64,000 nucleotides of DNA, from NCBI RefSeq assembly GCF_001426345.1, contig NZ_LMEM01000009.1, forward strand, positions 388,540 through 452,539, read 5' to 3'. This document shows positions 18,249-27,173 of the stretch, piece after piece. Origin of the DNA: Devosia sp. Root436. Its GTDB lineage: Bacteria; Pseudomonadota; Alphaproteobacteria; Rhizobiales; Devosiaceae. The notes beneath the pieces were generated by a model. The model had not been told where the DNA came from and ran no database searches. It saw nothing but the letters and a program-made list of their open reading frames with translations. The position numbers and the translations under genes were made by a program. Numbering within the stretch: position 1 is the first letter of the stretch; each line of letters opens with the position of its first letter.

Positions 18249-18802
18249 CCCGCTGGTTCGAGGATATCGTCGTCGACGAAGTGTTCCCGCTCGGCAGCCA
18301 TACATTCAGCGCCGACGAAATCATCCGCTTCGCCTCGCTCTACGATCCGCAATATTTCCATGTCGACGCCGCGGCGGCCCAGAGCAGCCATTTCGGCGGG
18401 CTGGTGGCCAGCGGCTGGCACACGGTGAGCGTCGGCCACCGCAAGATGGTGGATGCCCTGTTTGCCGAGGAGGAGCGCCTACGCGGCCTGGGCAAGGAGC
18501 CCGGCGTCTCCGGCCCCTCCCCCGGCGTCAATTCCATGGATTTCAAGGTGCCGGTGCGTCCCGGCGATACGGTAAGCTACGAGCTGGTGGTGACCGGCAA
18601 GCGCGAATCGAACTCCATTCCCGGCTGGGGCCTGCTGTTCAACAAGCTGACGGCGGTCAACCAGCGCGGCGAGCTGGTCTATCGCGCCGACCTCGTGGGC
18701 TTTTCCAAGCTGCGCGACTACACCATGCCGGCCCGGCTCAAACTGTTGCTTGGCCTCACCAGGCTGCCGCTCATCGGGGGGCTGTTCAAGCGCGGCTCTT
18801 GA
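18245..18802 (+). CDS. MaoC-family (hot-dog) dehydratase/hydratase, subunit 2
   Basis: This 185-residue protein has the same fold and the same active-site layout as its neighbour: YDPQYFHVDAAAAQSS with Asp34 and His39, then FGGLVASGWHTV. It differs in a longer middle (EERLRGLGKEPGVSGPSPGVNSMDFKVPV) and a basic C-terminal tail (RLKLLLGLTRLPLIGGLFKRGS) that could touch the membrane. The start is the ATG overlapping the previous stop. Both genes keep catalytic residues, unlike split hydratases where one subunit is dead. Confidence 0.83.
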   Translation: MTRWFEDIVVDEVFPLGSHTFSADEIIRFASLYDPQYFHVDAAAAQSSHFGGLVASGWHTVSVGHRKMVDALFAEEERLRGLGKEPGVSGPSPGVNSMDFKVPVRPGDTVSYELVVTGKRESNSIPGWGLLFNKLTAVNQRGELVYRADLVGFSKLRDYTMPARLKLLLGLTRLPLIGGLFKRGS

Positions 18803-18834
18803 AAGCGGGCGAGCGCACCTGCACTCTCTCCGCC

Positions 18835-19179
18835 ATGCGCCGAATCGCCCTCATAGCCGTCGTCACCGCCCTCACCGCCTCGCCGGCTTTTGCCCAGAAT
18901 TTCACGGGCAACTGGGCCTGTCGCGATGCCACCACCGCCAAGGCCGGGATCCTGACCATCTATGGACTGGTCTATGGTTTCGCCTCGACCGTGGTAGGGG
19001 ACCCGAGCTCGGGCACCGGGACCATTACCGCTTATCAGGACGGTGTGAGCTTCGACGACGGCAACCTGCGCGCGGCCCGGGCCATCCAGGCCGGGCGGAT
19101 TATCCCCGACCCGACCTATGGCACTGCGATCCAACTGGAGACAGCCGACGCCATCGTGATGCTGTGTACGCCACGATAG
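18835..19179 (+). CDS. small exported protein of unknown function
   Basis: This 114-residue protein has a clear Sec signal peptide (MRRIALIAVVTALTASPAFA, cleavage near residue 20 before QNFTG). The mature part is about 94 residues, rich in beta-forming residues. It has two cysteines, one just after the signal (NWACRD) and one near the C-terminus (MLCTPR), which may form a disulfide. I do not recognise the family. The start at 18835 fits the signal peptide, and 36 upstream bases are also open. It lies 32 bases after the MaoC pair on the same strand. Confidence 0.65.
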   Translation: MRRIALIAVVTALTASPAFAQNFTGNWACRDATTAKAGILTIYGLVYGFASTVVGDPSSGTGTITAYQDGVSFDDGNLRAARAIQAGRIIPDPTYGTAIQLETADAIVMLCTPR

Positions 19180-19200
19180 GCTGAACACCCAGCGCCCCAT

Positions 19201-19271
19201 TGTCATTCCCACGAAAGCGGGAATCTCCTTCGTGTTGAAGGGGGATCCCCACTTTCGCGGGGGTGACGCGG
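19201..19271. repeat. short palindromic intergenic element (family F)
   Basis: Two hairpins, ATTCCCACGAAAGCGGGAAT and CCCCACTTTCGCGGGG, are flanked by GTCA near 19202 and TGAC near 19263. The two also pair with one another (ACGAAAGCGGG against CCCCACTTTCG). It is a compact double-hairpin repeat of a type common in Alphaproteobacteria. A single copy is present here. Confidence 0.7.
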
Positions 19272-19387
19272 TGGACCTGGCCGGCACGCATTCCTGTCCC
19301 ATGCCCCCATAAGCGACATTCCGCCGCTCCCCGCTTGAACTTTTCTGCCGATCGGGCATTTTGGCTGTGCGGCGCCGGGCCCCTCTG

Positions 19388-19444
19388 GCGAGGACGATCC
19401 ATGTCCTCGTGATGTCGGAGCTGCTCCAACTTCATGGAGAAAGG
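19388..19444 (+). promoter_or_regulatory. hairpin leader in front of the TerC-family gene
   Basis: CGAGGAC (19389-19395) pairs perfectly with GTCCTCG (19403-19409) around a 7-base loop. It is followed by a small GGAG-CTG-CTCC palindrome and then GGAGAAAGG (19436-19444), the ribosome site of the gene. Some TerC genes elsewhere have manganese (yybP-ykoY) riboswitches, but I cannot see that aptamer here. Confidence 0.35.
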
Positions 19445-19451
19445 TCCGGCG

Positions 19452-20471
19452 ATGGAATCGCTTCTTGGCGCCCTTATGGGCGATTTTCTGGGTACTCCCG
19501 TCTATTTCTGGGTCGCGTTCGTCGCGATCGTCATTGGCCTCCTGGTCTTCGACCTCGGCATCCTGCACCGGGATGAGCACGAGATCGGGGCACGCGAAAG
19601 CCTCACGCTTTATGGCTTTTATGTCGCCATTGCCCTGGCTTTCGGCGGTTTTGTATGGTGGCAGCGCGGCAGCGAGGCCGGGCTCGAATTCTTCACCGGC
19701 TACCTGATCGAGCAGAGCCTGGCGATGGACAACATGTTCGTCATCGCCACCATTTTCGGCTTCCTCGCCATTCCCCGCATCTACCAGCACCGCGTGCTGT
19801 TCTGGGGCATCCTCGGGGTGATCGCCTTCCGCGCCATCCTGATCGGGCTGGGCGCGGCCCTGGTCAACGAGTTCAACTGGATCCTCTTCGGCTTCGGCGC
19901 CTTCCTGGTCTTTACCGGCTTCCGCATGTTCAGCCACAAGGACGAGGCGCCCGATATCGCCAGCAATCCGGTGTTCAAGTTCCTGACCACGCGCTTCCGC
20001 GTGACCAAGGCGCTGCATGGCCGCAATTTCACGGTGAAACAGCCCGATGCCAAAACCGGCAAGCTCGTCACCTGGCTGACCCCGCTGGCGGTGGCACTGA
20101 TCATGGTGGAGGCGGTCGACCTGATCTTCGCGGTGGATTCGGTGCCGGCCGTGTTCGCGGTGACGCAGGACACGTTCATCGTCTACACCTCGAACATCTT
20201 CGCCATTCTCGGCCTGCGGGCGCTCTACTTCGCGCTGGCCGCGGCGATGAACCGCTTCCGCTACCTGCAAACCTCGCTGGCCATCATCCTGGTATTGGTG
20301 GGCATCAAGATTTTCCTCGTGCCGCTGCATATCCATATCGACACGCTGCTGAGCCTCATCGTGACGCTGTCGATCCTGGCGGGCGGGGTGATTTTCTCGC
20401 TCTGGAAAACCCGCAACGAGCCCGATATCGGGGCCGAACAGGCTCCGCAAACAGGGCGGCTAGAACCCTGA
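19452..20471 (+). CDS. TerC/Alx-family integral membrane protein
   Basis: This 339-residue protein has eight or nine membrane segments. Family motifs are visible: an acidic IEQSLAMDNMFV stretch at about residues 88-99 and VEAVDLIFAVDSVPAVFAVTQD at about 218-239, both with buried aspartates thought to bind metal ions. Homologues such as Alx export manganese or take part in metallating exported enzymes. The ATG at 19452 has GGAGAAAGG at good spacing. An ATG at 19434 is also in frame but overlaps that site. A short hairpin precedes the gene and a GC-rich hairpin follows. Confidence 0.88.
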   Translation: MESLLGALMGDFLGTPVYFWVAFVAIVIGLLVFDLGILHRDEHEIGARESLTLYGFYVAIALAFGGFVWWQRGSEAGLEFFTGYLIEQSLAMDNMFVIATIFGFLAIPRIYQHRVLFWGILGVIAFRAILIGLGAALVNEFNWILFGFGAFLVFTGFRMFSHKDEAPDIASNPVFKFLTTRFRVTKALHGRNFTVKQPDAKTGKLVTWLTPLAVALIMVEAVDLIFAVDSVPAVFAVTQDTFIVYTSNIFAILGLRALYFALAAAMNRFRYLQTSLAIILVLVGIKIFLVPLHIHIDTLLSLIVTLSILAGGVIFSLWKTRNEPDIGAEQAPQTGRLEP

Positions 20472-20486
20472 CCGAGGAGGCATGGC

Positions 20487-20509
20487 GGGCCGGCGGTTGA
20501 CGCCGGCCC
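20487..20509 (+). terminator. GC-rich hairpin after the TerC gene
   Basis: GGGCCGGCG (20487-20495) pairs perfectly with CGCCGGCCC (20501-20509) around GTTGA. No T tract follows directly, so it may stabilise the 3' end rather than terminate alone. Confidence 0.5.
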
Positions 20510-20607
20510 AAGGTCTGACTTTACCCATGCGGCTCCCTCCACTGCCTTGCACCAGTCTTGCCGCATTTGCGGTCTAGCCAAAGGGCAAGGACAAGAAGGA
20601 GACGACG

Positions 20608-21000
20608 ATGGGCAAGATCCACGAGATCGTGTTCGACTGTGACAAACCCTCCAGGCTCGCCGCTTTCTGGGTGAGCCTGCTCGAAGGCTATGCCATCCGC
20701 CCCTATGACGAAGCCGAGATCGCCCGGCTCGCCGCTCTGGGCCTGACGCCCGAGACCGACCCGACCGTGATGGTCGATGGCCCCGGCCCCTCCGTCTGCT
20801 TCCAGAATGTGGAAGGCCGGCGCCATGACAATAACCGCGTGCATTTCGATATCGAGGTCGGCGATCGCGCCGCTACGGTCGATCGGCTGCGCGAGGCCGG
20901 CGCCGAAACCGTGCGCGTATTGCCCACCTATACGGTGATGCGCGACCCCGAAGGCAACCAGTTCTGCCTGGTCGATATCAGCGAGGCGATGGCCGCCTGA
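20608..21000 (+). CDS. VOC-family (glyoxalase/dioxygenase fold) protein
   Basis: This 130-residue single-domain protein has the vicinal-oxygen-chelate fold. It opens IHEIVFDCDKPSRLAAFWVSLLEG, the typical first beta-alpha unit. A central NRVHFDIEVGDR contains the expected histidine, and the closing TVMRDPEGNQFCLVDI has the last-strand DPEGN turn. Proteins of this type include glyoxalases, antibiotic-resistance proteins and many unknowns, and nothing in the sequence fixes the substrate. ATG with AAGGAGACG upstream. Confidence 0.8.
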   Translation: MGKIHEIVFDCDKPSRLAAFWVSLLEGYAIRPYDEAEIARLAALGLTPETDPTVMVDGPGPSVCFQNVEGRRHDNNRVHFDIEVGDRAATVDRLREAGAETVRVLPTYTVMRDPEGNQFCLVDISEAMAA

Positions 21001-21076
21001 TATTCCGATCGCATGCTGACAGGCGCTGTCAGCACGGCTGCGCGATGGTTTGGCCACACCAGAACGGAGCCTTCGC

Positions 21077-21481
21077 ATGTCCCTTATCGCCTCCTGCCAT
21101 TGCGGCGCCACCAAGATCGAGCTGCCCCATCCGCCGCTCCACGCCAAGGAGTGCAATTGCAGCTATTGCGCTCGCACCGGCGCGGTCTGGGGCTATTACG
21201 GCCAGGGCGAGATGACCTTCATCTCGCAGGAGGGCGACAAGACCTATTCGGCCAGCGACGGCATGAACCAGCACCATTTCTGCGGCAATTGCGGCATGCA
21301 GACCTGGGGCGATTCACCCGACTGGGCTTCGATGTACAACAATGACGGCACGACCAAGGACGGGTTTACGCCCGGCAGCCTGCCCACCGCCCGCAGCTAT
21401 GCGGTCAACCTGCGGCTGGTGGACGACCTCGACTGGTCGGGGATTGCGGTGGAGAAGGTGGACGGGCGGAATAGTTGGTAG
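21077..21481 (+). CDS. GFA-family zinc protein (CENP-V/S-hydroxymethylglutathione-synthase-like)
   Basis: This 134-residue protein of the glutathione-dependent formaldehyde-activating (GFA) family has all of its zinc cysteines: CHCG at residues 7-10, CNCSYC at 26-31 and CGNCG at about 75-79. Most such proteins have no confirmed activity despite the name. The chosen ATG gives MSLIASCHCG, with ACGGAGC upstream. The open frame extends nine codons further to 21050. It lies close behind the VOC gene on the same strand. Confidence 0.85.
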   Translation: MSLIASCHCGATKIELPHPPLHAKECNCSYCARTGAVWGYYGQGEMTFISQEGDKTYSASDGMNQHHFCGNCGMQTWGDSPDWASMYNNDGTTKDGFTPGSLPTARSYAVNLRLVDDLDWSGIAVEKVDGRNSW

Positions 21482-21511
21482 GGGTGCCAGTGCGCCTGGT
21501 TTTCAATCACG

Positions 21512-21613
21512 GTGTCATTCCGGCGCAGGCCGGAATCCATCTTGAGATAGCTCAGCTCTCGCTAGGCGCGGATAGACCTCAGGATGGATCCCGGCCTGCG
21601 CCGGGATGACATC
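21512..21613. repeat. palindromic intergenic element (family G)
   Basis: The left arm, TGTCATTCCGGCGCAGGCCG (from 21513), and the right arm, CGGCCTGCGCCGGGATGACA (to 21612), are near-perfect reverse complements. Inner pairs GGATCC/ATC-type segments flank a 45-base centre. It lies between convergent genes (GFA and apt), where it could act as a two-way terminator. This type is widespread in alphaproteobacterial genomes. Confidence 0.75.
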
Positions 21614-21642
21614 GCGTAGGCAAATGCTTCTGAGGCATGCCC

Positions 21643-22176
21643 TCAGTGCCCCTCGAACTCGATCAGCGCCGTCACAGCAACGCCTTCGGCCTTGAGCTTG
21701 TCGGCGCCGCCCAGGTCGGGCAGGTCGATGACGAAGGCGGCGTTTTCCACACTGGCGCCGGTGCGGCGCAGCAGGCCGACGGCGGCGATGGCGGTGCCGC
21801 CGGTGGCGATGAGGTCATCGACCAGCAGCACCTTGTCGTTGCCATCCAGCACATCGGCATGAATCTCGATCGTGTCGACGCCGTATTCCAGCGCGTAGTT
21901 CTGCCCGATGGTCTCGCCGGGCAGCTTGCCCTTCTTGCGGATCGGGATGAAGCCGACACCCAGCGCGATGGCGACGCCCGCCCCGAAGATGAAGCCGCGC
22001 GCCTCGATGCCGGCGACATGGGTGACGCCCCGGCCGCGATACTGGCTGGCGATACGCTCGATGCTTTCCTTGAAGCCTTCAGGGTGCTCGATCAGCGTCG
22101 TGATATCCCGGAACAGGATGCCCTTCTTGGGATAGTCCGGAATCGTGCGCACGAGGGCCTTGAGGTCGAGCGGCAT
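21643..22176 (-). CDS. apt: adenine phosphoribosyltransferase
   Basis: This 177-residue purine-salvage enzyme joins adenine to PRPP to give AMP. It shows the Apt start ([25 protein letters not shown]), the loop [14 protein letters not shown], and the PRPP-binding motif [14 protein letters not shown] at about residues 118-131. Length is normal for the family. Together with adenine deaminase at 58163 it gives the cell two separate fates for adenine. A small-protein gene lies 33 bases upstream on the same strand, so the two may be co-transcribed. Confidence 0.95.
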   Translation of the reverse strand: MPLDLKALVRTIPDYPKKGILFRDITTLIEHPEGFKESIERIASQYRGRGVTHVAGIEARGFIFGAGVAIALGVGFIPIRKKGKLPGETIGQNYALEYGVDTIEIHADVLDGNDKVLLVDDLIATGGTAIAAVGLLRRTGASVENAAFVIDLPDLGGADKLKAEGVAVTALIEFEGH

Positions 22177-22209
22177 GGCAAACCTGTCAGAGGATGGAAT
22201 AGGAAAAGT

Positions 22210-22404
22210 TCAGCTCGAGCGGCGGCCGACGATATGGCGGGCGATGACCCCCGCATTGTAGGCGGCATTGCGGGTGACGCTGATGGCGGTTTCGCGCGCC
22301 TTGGGATTGGCGGCGACGGCATTGATGCCGGCACGCACGGCCGGATGGCGGCTCATGGCGATGGCCGTGCTGACGACAGTGACGGCAATGCGAATGGCGG
22401 ACAT
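22210..22404 (-). CDS. small conserved-looking protein of unknown function
   Basis: This 64-residue basic protein starts MSAIRIAVTVVSTAIAMSRH. The first 17 residues are hydrophobic, followed by an alanine- and arginine-rich remainder ending HIVGRRSS. The ATG at 22404 has GAGGGAGC upstream at good spacing, which supports real translation. The open frame continues upstream only because it runs through the repeat at 22502. It precedes apt on the same strand by 33 bases. No family recognised. A weakly hydrophobic helix could associate with the membrane. Confidence 0.55.
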   Translation of the reverse strand: MSAIRIAVTVVSTAIAMSRHPAVRAGINAVAANPKARETAISVTRNAAYNAGVIARHIVGRRSS

Positions 22405-22501
22405 GTCGGCTCCCTCGGCAACGCGGATCGCTAAGCTGGAATATTGCGGTCCGCCGGCTGATTGGCAAGGGGGTGAAGCGGGTGTGATTGCAACGGCTCT
22501 T

Positions 22502-22681
22502 CCTTCTCCCCTTGAGGGAGAAGGTGCCCCACGGGTCGCGTCGCGCCCGAGGGCAGGCTCCGGGCGGATGAGGGGTCCTGCGCCATCCTTTGGCATCGAA
22601 GCATGGGATAACGCAGGACCCCTCACCCGGTTCTTCCGCTGGACGCGGAAGAACCACCCTCTCCCTCAAGGGGAGAGGGTG
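22502..22681. repeat. palindromic intergenic element, family B copy 1
   Basis: This is the longest of three related copies (others at 26968-27120 and 43815-43959). The outer arms CTTCTCCCCTTGAGGGAGAA and CCCTCTCCCTCAAGGGGAGA pair across about 180 bases. Inside are GGGGTCCTGC / GCAGGACCCC and the hairpin GGTTCTTCCGC...GCGGAAGAACC. This copy has an insert of about 25 bases (CACGGGTCGCGTCGCGCCCG) compared with the other two. It lies between the small-protein gene and petC. Confidence 0.85.
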
Positions 22682-22694
22682 GGCTCCACTCAGT

Positions 22695-23540
22695 TTAGTG
22701 CTCGATGCCCTGCCAGATGCGGCGCTTGGTGGCGTACATCAGGCCGGCGAACAGCACGAGGAACAGCAGTACGACGAAACCGGTCTGCTTGCGGCCAGCC
22801 AGGTGCGGCTCGCCCAGCCACATCATGAAGGCAGCCACGTCGGTCGAATATTGCTGCAGGGTCAGCGGCACTTCGGCCTCGCCCTCGGCAACCTCGTAGC
22901 TCACCAGGCCATCGGCCAGCGGCGGGCCCATGCCGATGGCATGGCCGGGGAAGTAGTCGTTGTAATACTTGCCTTCGGCCAGTTCGAACCCTTCGGGCGC
23001 TTCCTCGTGATAGCCGTTGAGCAGCGCGTGGATATAGTCCGGGCCGCCTTCCGAATAGCCGGTGAAGTAGTTGAGGATCCACCAGAGCCCCTCTTCCTTC
23101 ACGCCCCGAGCCTTGGCCAGCACCGAGAAATCGGGCGGCAGTGCGCCGCCATTGGCGTCACGGGCATCCTGTTCGGTGGCGAAAGGCGAGGGCCAGAAAT
23201 CGGCGGGCACGCCCTTGCGGACGCCGCCATCGGCGGTGGGGTCGGCGATTTCGTATTCGGCGGCGAGCGCCTTGACCTGCTCCTCCGAGAAGCCGGGGCC
23301 GCCTTCTTCCGCCAGGGTGCGGAAGGCGATCAACCGGGCACTGTGGCAGTTGGAACAGACTTCGCGGAACACCTGGAAGCCGCGCTGCAGCTGGTTCTGG
23401 TCATAGGTGCCGAAGATGCCGGCAAACGACCAGCTCTGCTTTTCGATATGCGGGGTCGCGTGCCCTTCCTGGGCCACGGCAGGGAGAGCAAGGCTGGCGA
23501 CAAGCGCCACGGCGGCAAGGATAGTCTTGGTGTTGAACAT
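22695..23540 (-). CDS. petC: cytochrome c1 of the bc1 complex
   Basis: This 281-residue subunit carries electrons from the Rieske protein to soluble cytochrome c at the periplasmic face. It has a signal peptide (residues 1-23, cleavage after AVA), the haem site CSNCH at 62-66, and a C-terminal anchor helix (FVVLLFLVLFAGLMYATKRRIW). A likely axial methionine lies in AIGMGPPL at about 208-215. The start MFNTKTILAA follows GGGATAGGAACC. It is the last gene of petABC, 17 bases after petB. In many Alphaproteobacteria petB and petC are a single fbcH gene, but here they are separate. Confidence 0.95.
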   Translation of the reverse strand: MFNTKTILAAVALVASLALPAVAQEGHATPHIEKQSWSFAGIFGTYDQNQLQRGFQVFREVCSNCHSARLIAFRTLAEEGGPGFSEEQVKALAAEYEIADPTADGGVRKGVPADFWPSPFATEQDARDANGGALPPDFSVLAKARGVKEEGLWWILNYFTGYSEGGPDYIHALLNGYHEEAPEGFELAEGKYYNDYFPGHAIGMGPPLADGLVSYEVAEGEAEVPLTLQQYSTDVAAFMMWLGEPHLAGRKQTGFVVLLFLVLFAGLMYATKRRIWQGIEH

Positions 23541-23557
23541 GGTTCCTATCCCTTCCG

Positions 23558-24808
23558 TCAATGTGCCTTGCCCAGGACGCTCTCGGAGATGCTGGTCGGC
23601 AAGGGCCGGGGCGTCTCGATGCGGCCAAGGACTGGCAGGATGACGATGAAGTGGATGAAGTAGTAGGCGGTGCAAATCTTGGACAGAACCACGTAGATGC
23701 CATCCGCCGGCTGCGCACCCAGATAGGTGAGCGCCACGAAGTTCACCACGAACAGCCAGTAGAACCATTTGAACATCGGGCGGAAATTGCCCGAGCGAAC
23801 CTTGGACGTATCCAGCCAGGGCAGGAAGAACAGGATCAGGATCGAGCCGCCGAAGAAGATGACGCCGAGCAGCTTGCTGTCGATGAACAGCAGGTTGAAG
23901 TCGATGGCGCGCAGGATGGCGTAGAATGGCAGGAAGTACCATTCGGGCACGATATGGGCCGGCGTCACCTGGCTGTTGAACTGGATGTAATTGTCCGGGT
24001 GACCCAGGATATCGGGGGCGAAGAACGCGAACCAGGCAAACGGGATCAGGAACAGCACCATGCCGAACGCGTCCTTCATCGTGTAGTACGGATGGAAGGG
24101 CAGCGTGTCGCGCTGCTTGTCCTTCACGTCGACCCCGATGGGATTGTTATTGCCCGGCACATGCAGCGCCCAGATATGGAGGGCGACCACGGCGGCAATG
24201 ACGAAGGGCAGCAGGTAATGCAGCGAGAAGAAGCGGTTGAGCGTGGGATTGCCCACCGAGAAGCCGCCGCGCAGCAATTCCAGGATCGGCGTACCGACGA
24301 TCGGGATGGCAGCGAAGATATTGGTGATCACGGTGGCCGCCCAGCCGGACATCTGGCCCCAGGGCAGAACATAGCCCATGAAGGCGGTCGCCATCATCAG
24401 CAGGAAGATCAGCACGCCCAGGATCCACAGGATCTCGCGGGGCGCCTTGTAGGAGCCGAAATACATGCCGCGGAAGATGTGGATATAGACCGCCGCGAAG
24501 AACATCGAGGCGCCAACGGCGTGGAACGACTGGATCATGCGGCCGCCATTCACGTCGCGGCGGATATGCTCCACCGAGTCGAAGGCCATGCCGATATTGG
24601 GCGTGTAGTGCATCGCCAGGATGACGCCGGTGACGATCTGGATACCCAGGCACATCACCAGGATCGCGCCGAACGTCCACCAGTAGTTGAGGTTCTTCGG
24701 CGTGGGGAAATCCATCAGGTGCTCTTTGGAGAACCGGATGATCGGCAGGCGTTCATCGAGCCACTTCTCGATGCCGGAGCCGGGCGTGTAAGTCGAATGT
24801 TCTGACAT
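23558..24808 (-). CDS. petB: cytochrome b of the bc1 complex
   Basis: This 416-residue membrane subunit holds both b haems and the quinone sites. The haem-ligand regions are visible as [20 protein letters not shown] at about residues 91-110 and [20 protein letters not shown] at about 193-212. The Qo-site PEWY motif occurs in [15 protein letters not shown] at about 284-298. Eight membrane helices are expected and are consistent with the sequence. The ATG at 24808 gives [10 protein letters not shown]; an extra five residues from 24823 are possible but would abut the petA stop. Middle gene of petABC. Confidence 0.96.
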   Translation of the reverse strand: MSEHSTYTPGSGIEKWLDERLPIIRFSKEHLMDFPTPKNLNYWWTFGAILVMCLGIQIVTGVILAMHYTPNIGMAFDSVEHIRRDVNGGRMIQSFHAVGASMFFAAVYIHIFRGMYFGSYKAPREILWILGVLIFLLMMATAFMGYVLPWGQMSGWAATVITNIFAAIPIVGTPILELLRGGFSVGNPTLNRFFSLHYLLPFVIAAVVALHIWALHVPGNNNPIGVDVKDKQRDTLPFHPYYTMKDAFGMVLFLIPFAWFAFFAPDILGHPDNYIQFNSQVTPAHIVPEWYFLPFYAILRAIDFNLLFIDSKLLGVIFFGGSILILFFLPWLDTSKVRSGNFRPMFKWFYWLFVVNFVALTYLGAQPADGIYVVLSKICTAYYFIHFIVILPVLGRIETPRPLPTSISESVLGKAH

Positions 24809-24822
24809 CGGAAAAGCCCCCA

Positions 24823-25371
24823 CTAACCGATCTGGACCAGCGTATCGCTGATGAATTCATAGGGCGGAACGACCAGGTTGGTTGGTGCGGGACCCTTGCG
24901 GATGCGGCCGGCAGTATCGAACTGGCTGCCGTGGCAGGGGCAGGCCCAGCCATCGAACTCGCCTGATTCGCCGACCGGGATGCAGCCCAGATGGGTGCAG
25001 TTGGCAATCATGATCAGCCACTGTTCGTGGCCTTCCTTGGTGCGGGACTCGTCGGTCGCCGGATCCTTGAGGTCAGCAAGCGGAACCGCCTTGGCCTCGT
25101 CGATCTCGGCCTGGGTGCGATGCCGCACGAAAACCGGCAGGCCGCGCCACAGGATGGTCACCGACTGACCTTCCTCGATGGCGCCGAGGTCGAACTCGAT
25201 GCTGGCCAGCGCCAGTGTCGAAGCATCGGGGTTCATCTGGTTGATCAGAGGCCAGGCCGTGGCGGCGGCACCGACAGCGGCAACAGCACCGGTTGCGACG
25301 AAGATGAAATCCCGCCGTGATGTTGAATGATGAGCTTGCGTGGCCAAGGTCCCGTATCCCCGTACAATCAC
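24823..25371 (-). CDS. petA: ubiquinol-cytochrome c reductase Rieske iron-sulfur subunit
   Basis: This 182-residue Rieske protein has the 2Fe-2S ligands in CTHLGC (about residues 125-130) and CPCHGS (about 144-149). The N-terminus carries a twin-arginine motif ([10 protein letters not shown]) followed by one hydrophobic helix, so it is exported folded and stays anchored. The longest frame starts GTG at 25371. A TTG at 25347, preceded by GGGGATACGGGA, would give the more usual short start before [13 protein letters not shown]. It is the first gene of petABC and is divergent from trmL. Confidence 0.94.
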   Translation of the reverse strand: MIVRGYGTLATQAHHSTSRRDFIFVATGAVAAVGAAATAWPLINQMNPDASTLALASIEFDLGAIEEGQSVTILWRGLPVFVRHRTQAEIDEAKAVPLADLKDPATDESRTKEGHEQWLIMIANCTHLGCIPVGESGEFDGWACPCHGSQFDTAGRIRKGPAPTNLVVPPYEFISDTLVQIG

Positions 25372-25593
25372 TTCAGACGCGGCCGGCGAAGCATACCTTT
25401 CCGCGCATAGGCGGAATCAGCAGTCGTCCGCCCTCAAGCGGCCCGTCAGTTGCGGTTCTTTTTGCACTGTCACAGGAACTTGTCCAGTGCGCCCAAGGGT
25501 GACACCGAAGAAGTGCGACACTATACCCAACCCGGCACGGTCCCGACCCGCCCCGACCGGCGCCAGATGCCCTGAAAACCGATGGAATCCGCC

Positions 25594-26064
25594 ATGCCGG
25601 TCGATCTCGCCCTCTATCAGCCCGACATCGCCAACAATACCGGCACGCTGATCCGGCTGGGGGCATGCCTGGGCGTGACCATCCATCTCATCCACCCCAC
25701 CGGCTTTGCTTTTTCACCCAAGGCGCTGGCCAGGGCGGGGCTGGATTATGTGGACCATGCGACGGTGCGGGAGCATGTGAGCTGGACCGCGTTCGACGCC
25801 TGGCGGCATGCACAGCACCGGCGGCTGGTGCTGCTGACGACCAAGGCGGAAACCTCGGCCTATGCGGTGGATTACCGGAACGACGACATATTGATGGTGG
25901 GACGCGAAAGCGCCGGCGTGCCCGAGGCCGTGGCCGACGCCTGCGACCTGGGTATTCGCATTCCGATGCGCGAGGGTTTGCGTTCGATCAATGTGGCGCT
26001 GGCGGCAACGCTTATCCTGGGGGAAGCAAAAAGGCAGACCGACGGCTTTACAGGGCTCAGATGA
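25594..26064 (+). CDS. trmL: tRNA (cytidine(34)-2'-O)-methyltransferase
   Basis: This 156-residue SPOUT-fold enzyme methylates the ribose at the wobble position of tRNA-Leu species. The knot motifs are present: [14 protein letters not shown] near the N-terminus, [14 protein letters not shown] at about 106-119, and [20 protein letters not shown] at about 126-145. Length is normal. The ATG at 25594 gives [15 protein letters not shown]. An in-frame ATG four codons upstream is less typical. The stop overlaps the hemF start (ATGA). Confidence 0.92.
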   Translation: MPVDLALYQPDIANNTGTLIRLGACLGVTIHLIHPTGFAFSPKALARAGLDYVDHATVREHVSWTAFDAWRHAQHRRLVLLTTKAETSAYAVDYRNDDILMVGRESAGVPEAVADACDLGIRIPMREGLRSINVALAATLILGEAKRQTDGFTGLR

Positions 26065-26957
26065 CGGTTCATTTCACTGACACTATGACACTTCCAGACG
26101 ACATCGCGGCCAAGCAGGCCAAAGCCCAGACCTGGTTCCGCGCGCTGCGCGACCGCATTTTCGCATCGTTCGAAGCCATCGAGGCCGATGTAGAGGGGCC
26201 GAACGCGCACCTGCCGCCGGGCAGGTTCGAGGTGACCCCATGGGACCGCGCCGCTGGCGGCGGCGGCGAAATGGGCATGCTGCATGGGAGGGTGTTCGAG
26301 AAGGCGGGCGTTCATATCTCGACCGTGCATGGCGAATTCTCCGCCGATTTCGCCAAGCAGATGCCGGGCACGGAGGAAGGCGCCAGATTCTGGAGTTCGG
26401 GCATTTCGCTGATCGTGCATCCGTGGAACCCCCATGTCCCGGCGGTCCACATGAACACGCGCATGATCGTGACCGGCAAGCAATGGTTCGGCGGCGGCGC
26501 CGACCTGACGCCGGTGCTGGATCGCCGGCGCTTGCAGGACGATCGCGATACGGTGGACTTCCACGCCGCCATGAAGGCCGCCTGCGAGGGCCGGCCGGGC
26601 GTCGACTACCAGCGCTACAAGGACTGGTGCGACGAATATTTCTTCCTGCCGCACCGCAACGAGCATCGCGGCACCGGCGGAATTTTCTACGACCACCACA
26701 ATACGGGCGACTGGGACGCCGACTTCGCCTTCACCAAAGGCGTGGGCGAGGCATTCCTGGGGATTTATCCCGAGCTGGTGCGCCGCAATTTCGAGACGGC
26801 GTGGACCGAGGTAGACCGGCACGAACAACTGGTGCGCCGCGGGCGCTATGTGGAATTCAACCTGCTCTATGACCGCGGCACCATGTTCGGGCTCAAGACC
26901 GGGGGTAATGTGAACTCGATCTTGTCGTCGATGCCGCCGGAAGTGCGCTGGCCGTGA
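26061..26957 (+). CDS. hemF: coproporphyrinogen III oxidase, oxygen-dependent
   Basis: This 298-residue cytoplasmic enzyme decarboxylates coproporphyrinogen III to protoporphyrinogen IX using oxygen. Family blocks are visible: [43 protein letters not shown], and [21 protein letters not shown]. The start overlaps trmL by four bases. A second in-frame ATG eight codons later is possible. It lies near petABC, so a haem supply gene adjoins a haem-using complex, though on the other strand. A family B repeat follows. Confidence 0.95.
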   Translation: MTVHFTDTMTLPDDIAAKQAKAQTWFRALRDRIFASFEAIEADVEGPNAHLPPGRFEVTPWDRAAGGGGEMGMLHGRVFEKAGVHISTVHGEFSADFAKQMPGTEEGARFWSSGISLIVHPWNPHVPAVHMNTRMIVTGKQWFGGGADLTPVLDRRRLQDDRDTVDFHAAMKAACEGRPGVDYQRYKDWCDEYFFLPHRNEHRGTGGIFYDHHNTGDWDADFAFTKGVGEAFLGIYPELVRRNFETAWTEVDRHEQLVRRGRYVEFNLLYDRGTMFGLKTGGNVNSILSSMPPEVRWP

Positions 26958-26967
26958 GCGTCTTCTT

Positions 26968-27120
26968 CCCTTCTCCCCTTGAGGGAGAAGGTGCCCGAAG
27001 GGCGGATGAGGGGTTGCCGCGCTACCCGCCAGCATTGAAGCATGGGAGAACGCAGCACCCCTCACCCTGTTCTTCCGCTGAACGCGGAAGAACCGCCCTC
27101 TCCCTCAAGGGGAGAGGGGA
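26968..27120. repeat. palindromic intergenic element, family B copy 2
   Basis: The outer arms CTTCTCCCCTTGAGGGAGAA and CCCTCTCCCTCAAGGGGAGA pair across about 150 bases. Inside are GGGGTTGC, GCATTGAAGCATGGGA, and the hairpin GGTTCTTCCGC-like arm TTCTTCCGCTGAACGCGGAAGAA. It is nearly identical to the copy at 43815-43959 over its whole length. It lies between hemF and the DUF1059 gene. Confidence 0.88.
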
Positions 27121-27173
27121 AGGAACCTCCACCCTCCCCGGGCGTTGTGCCTTGGCACAAAGGAGGGAACGAC

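Noticed and set aside
19321..19451. yybP-ykoY manganese riboswitch ahead of the TerC gene
   Set aside because: The conserved loop sequences of that aptamer are not visible. Only an unrelated hairpin leader is present.
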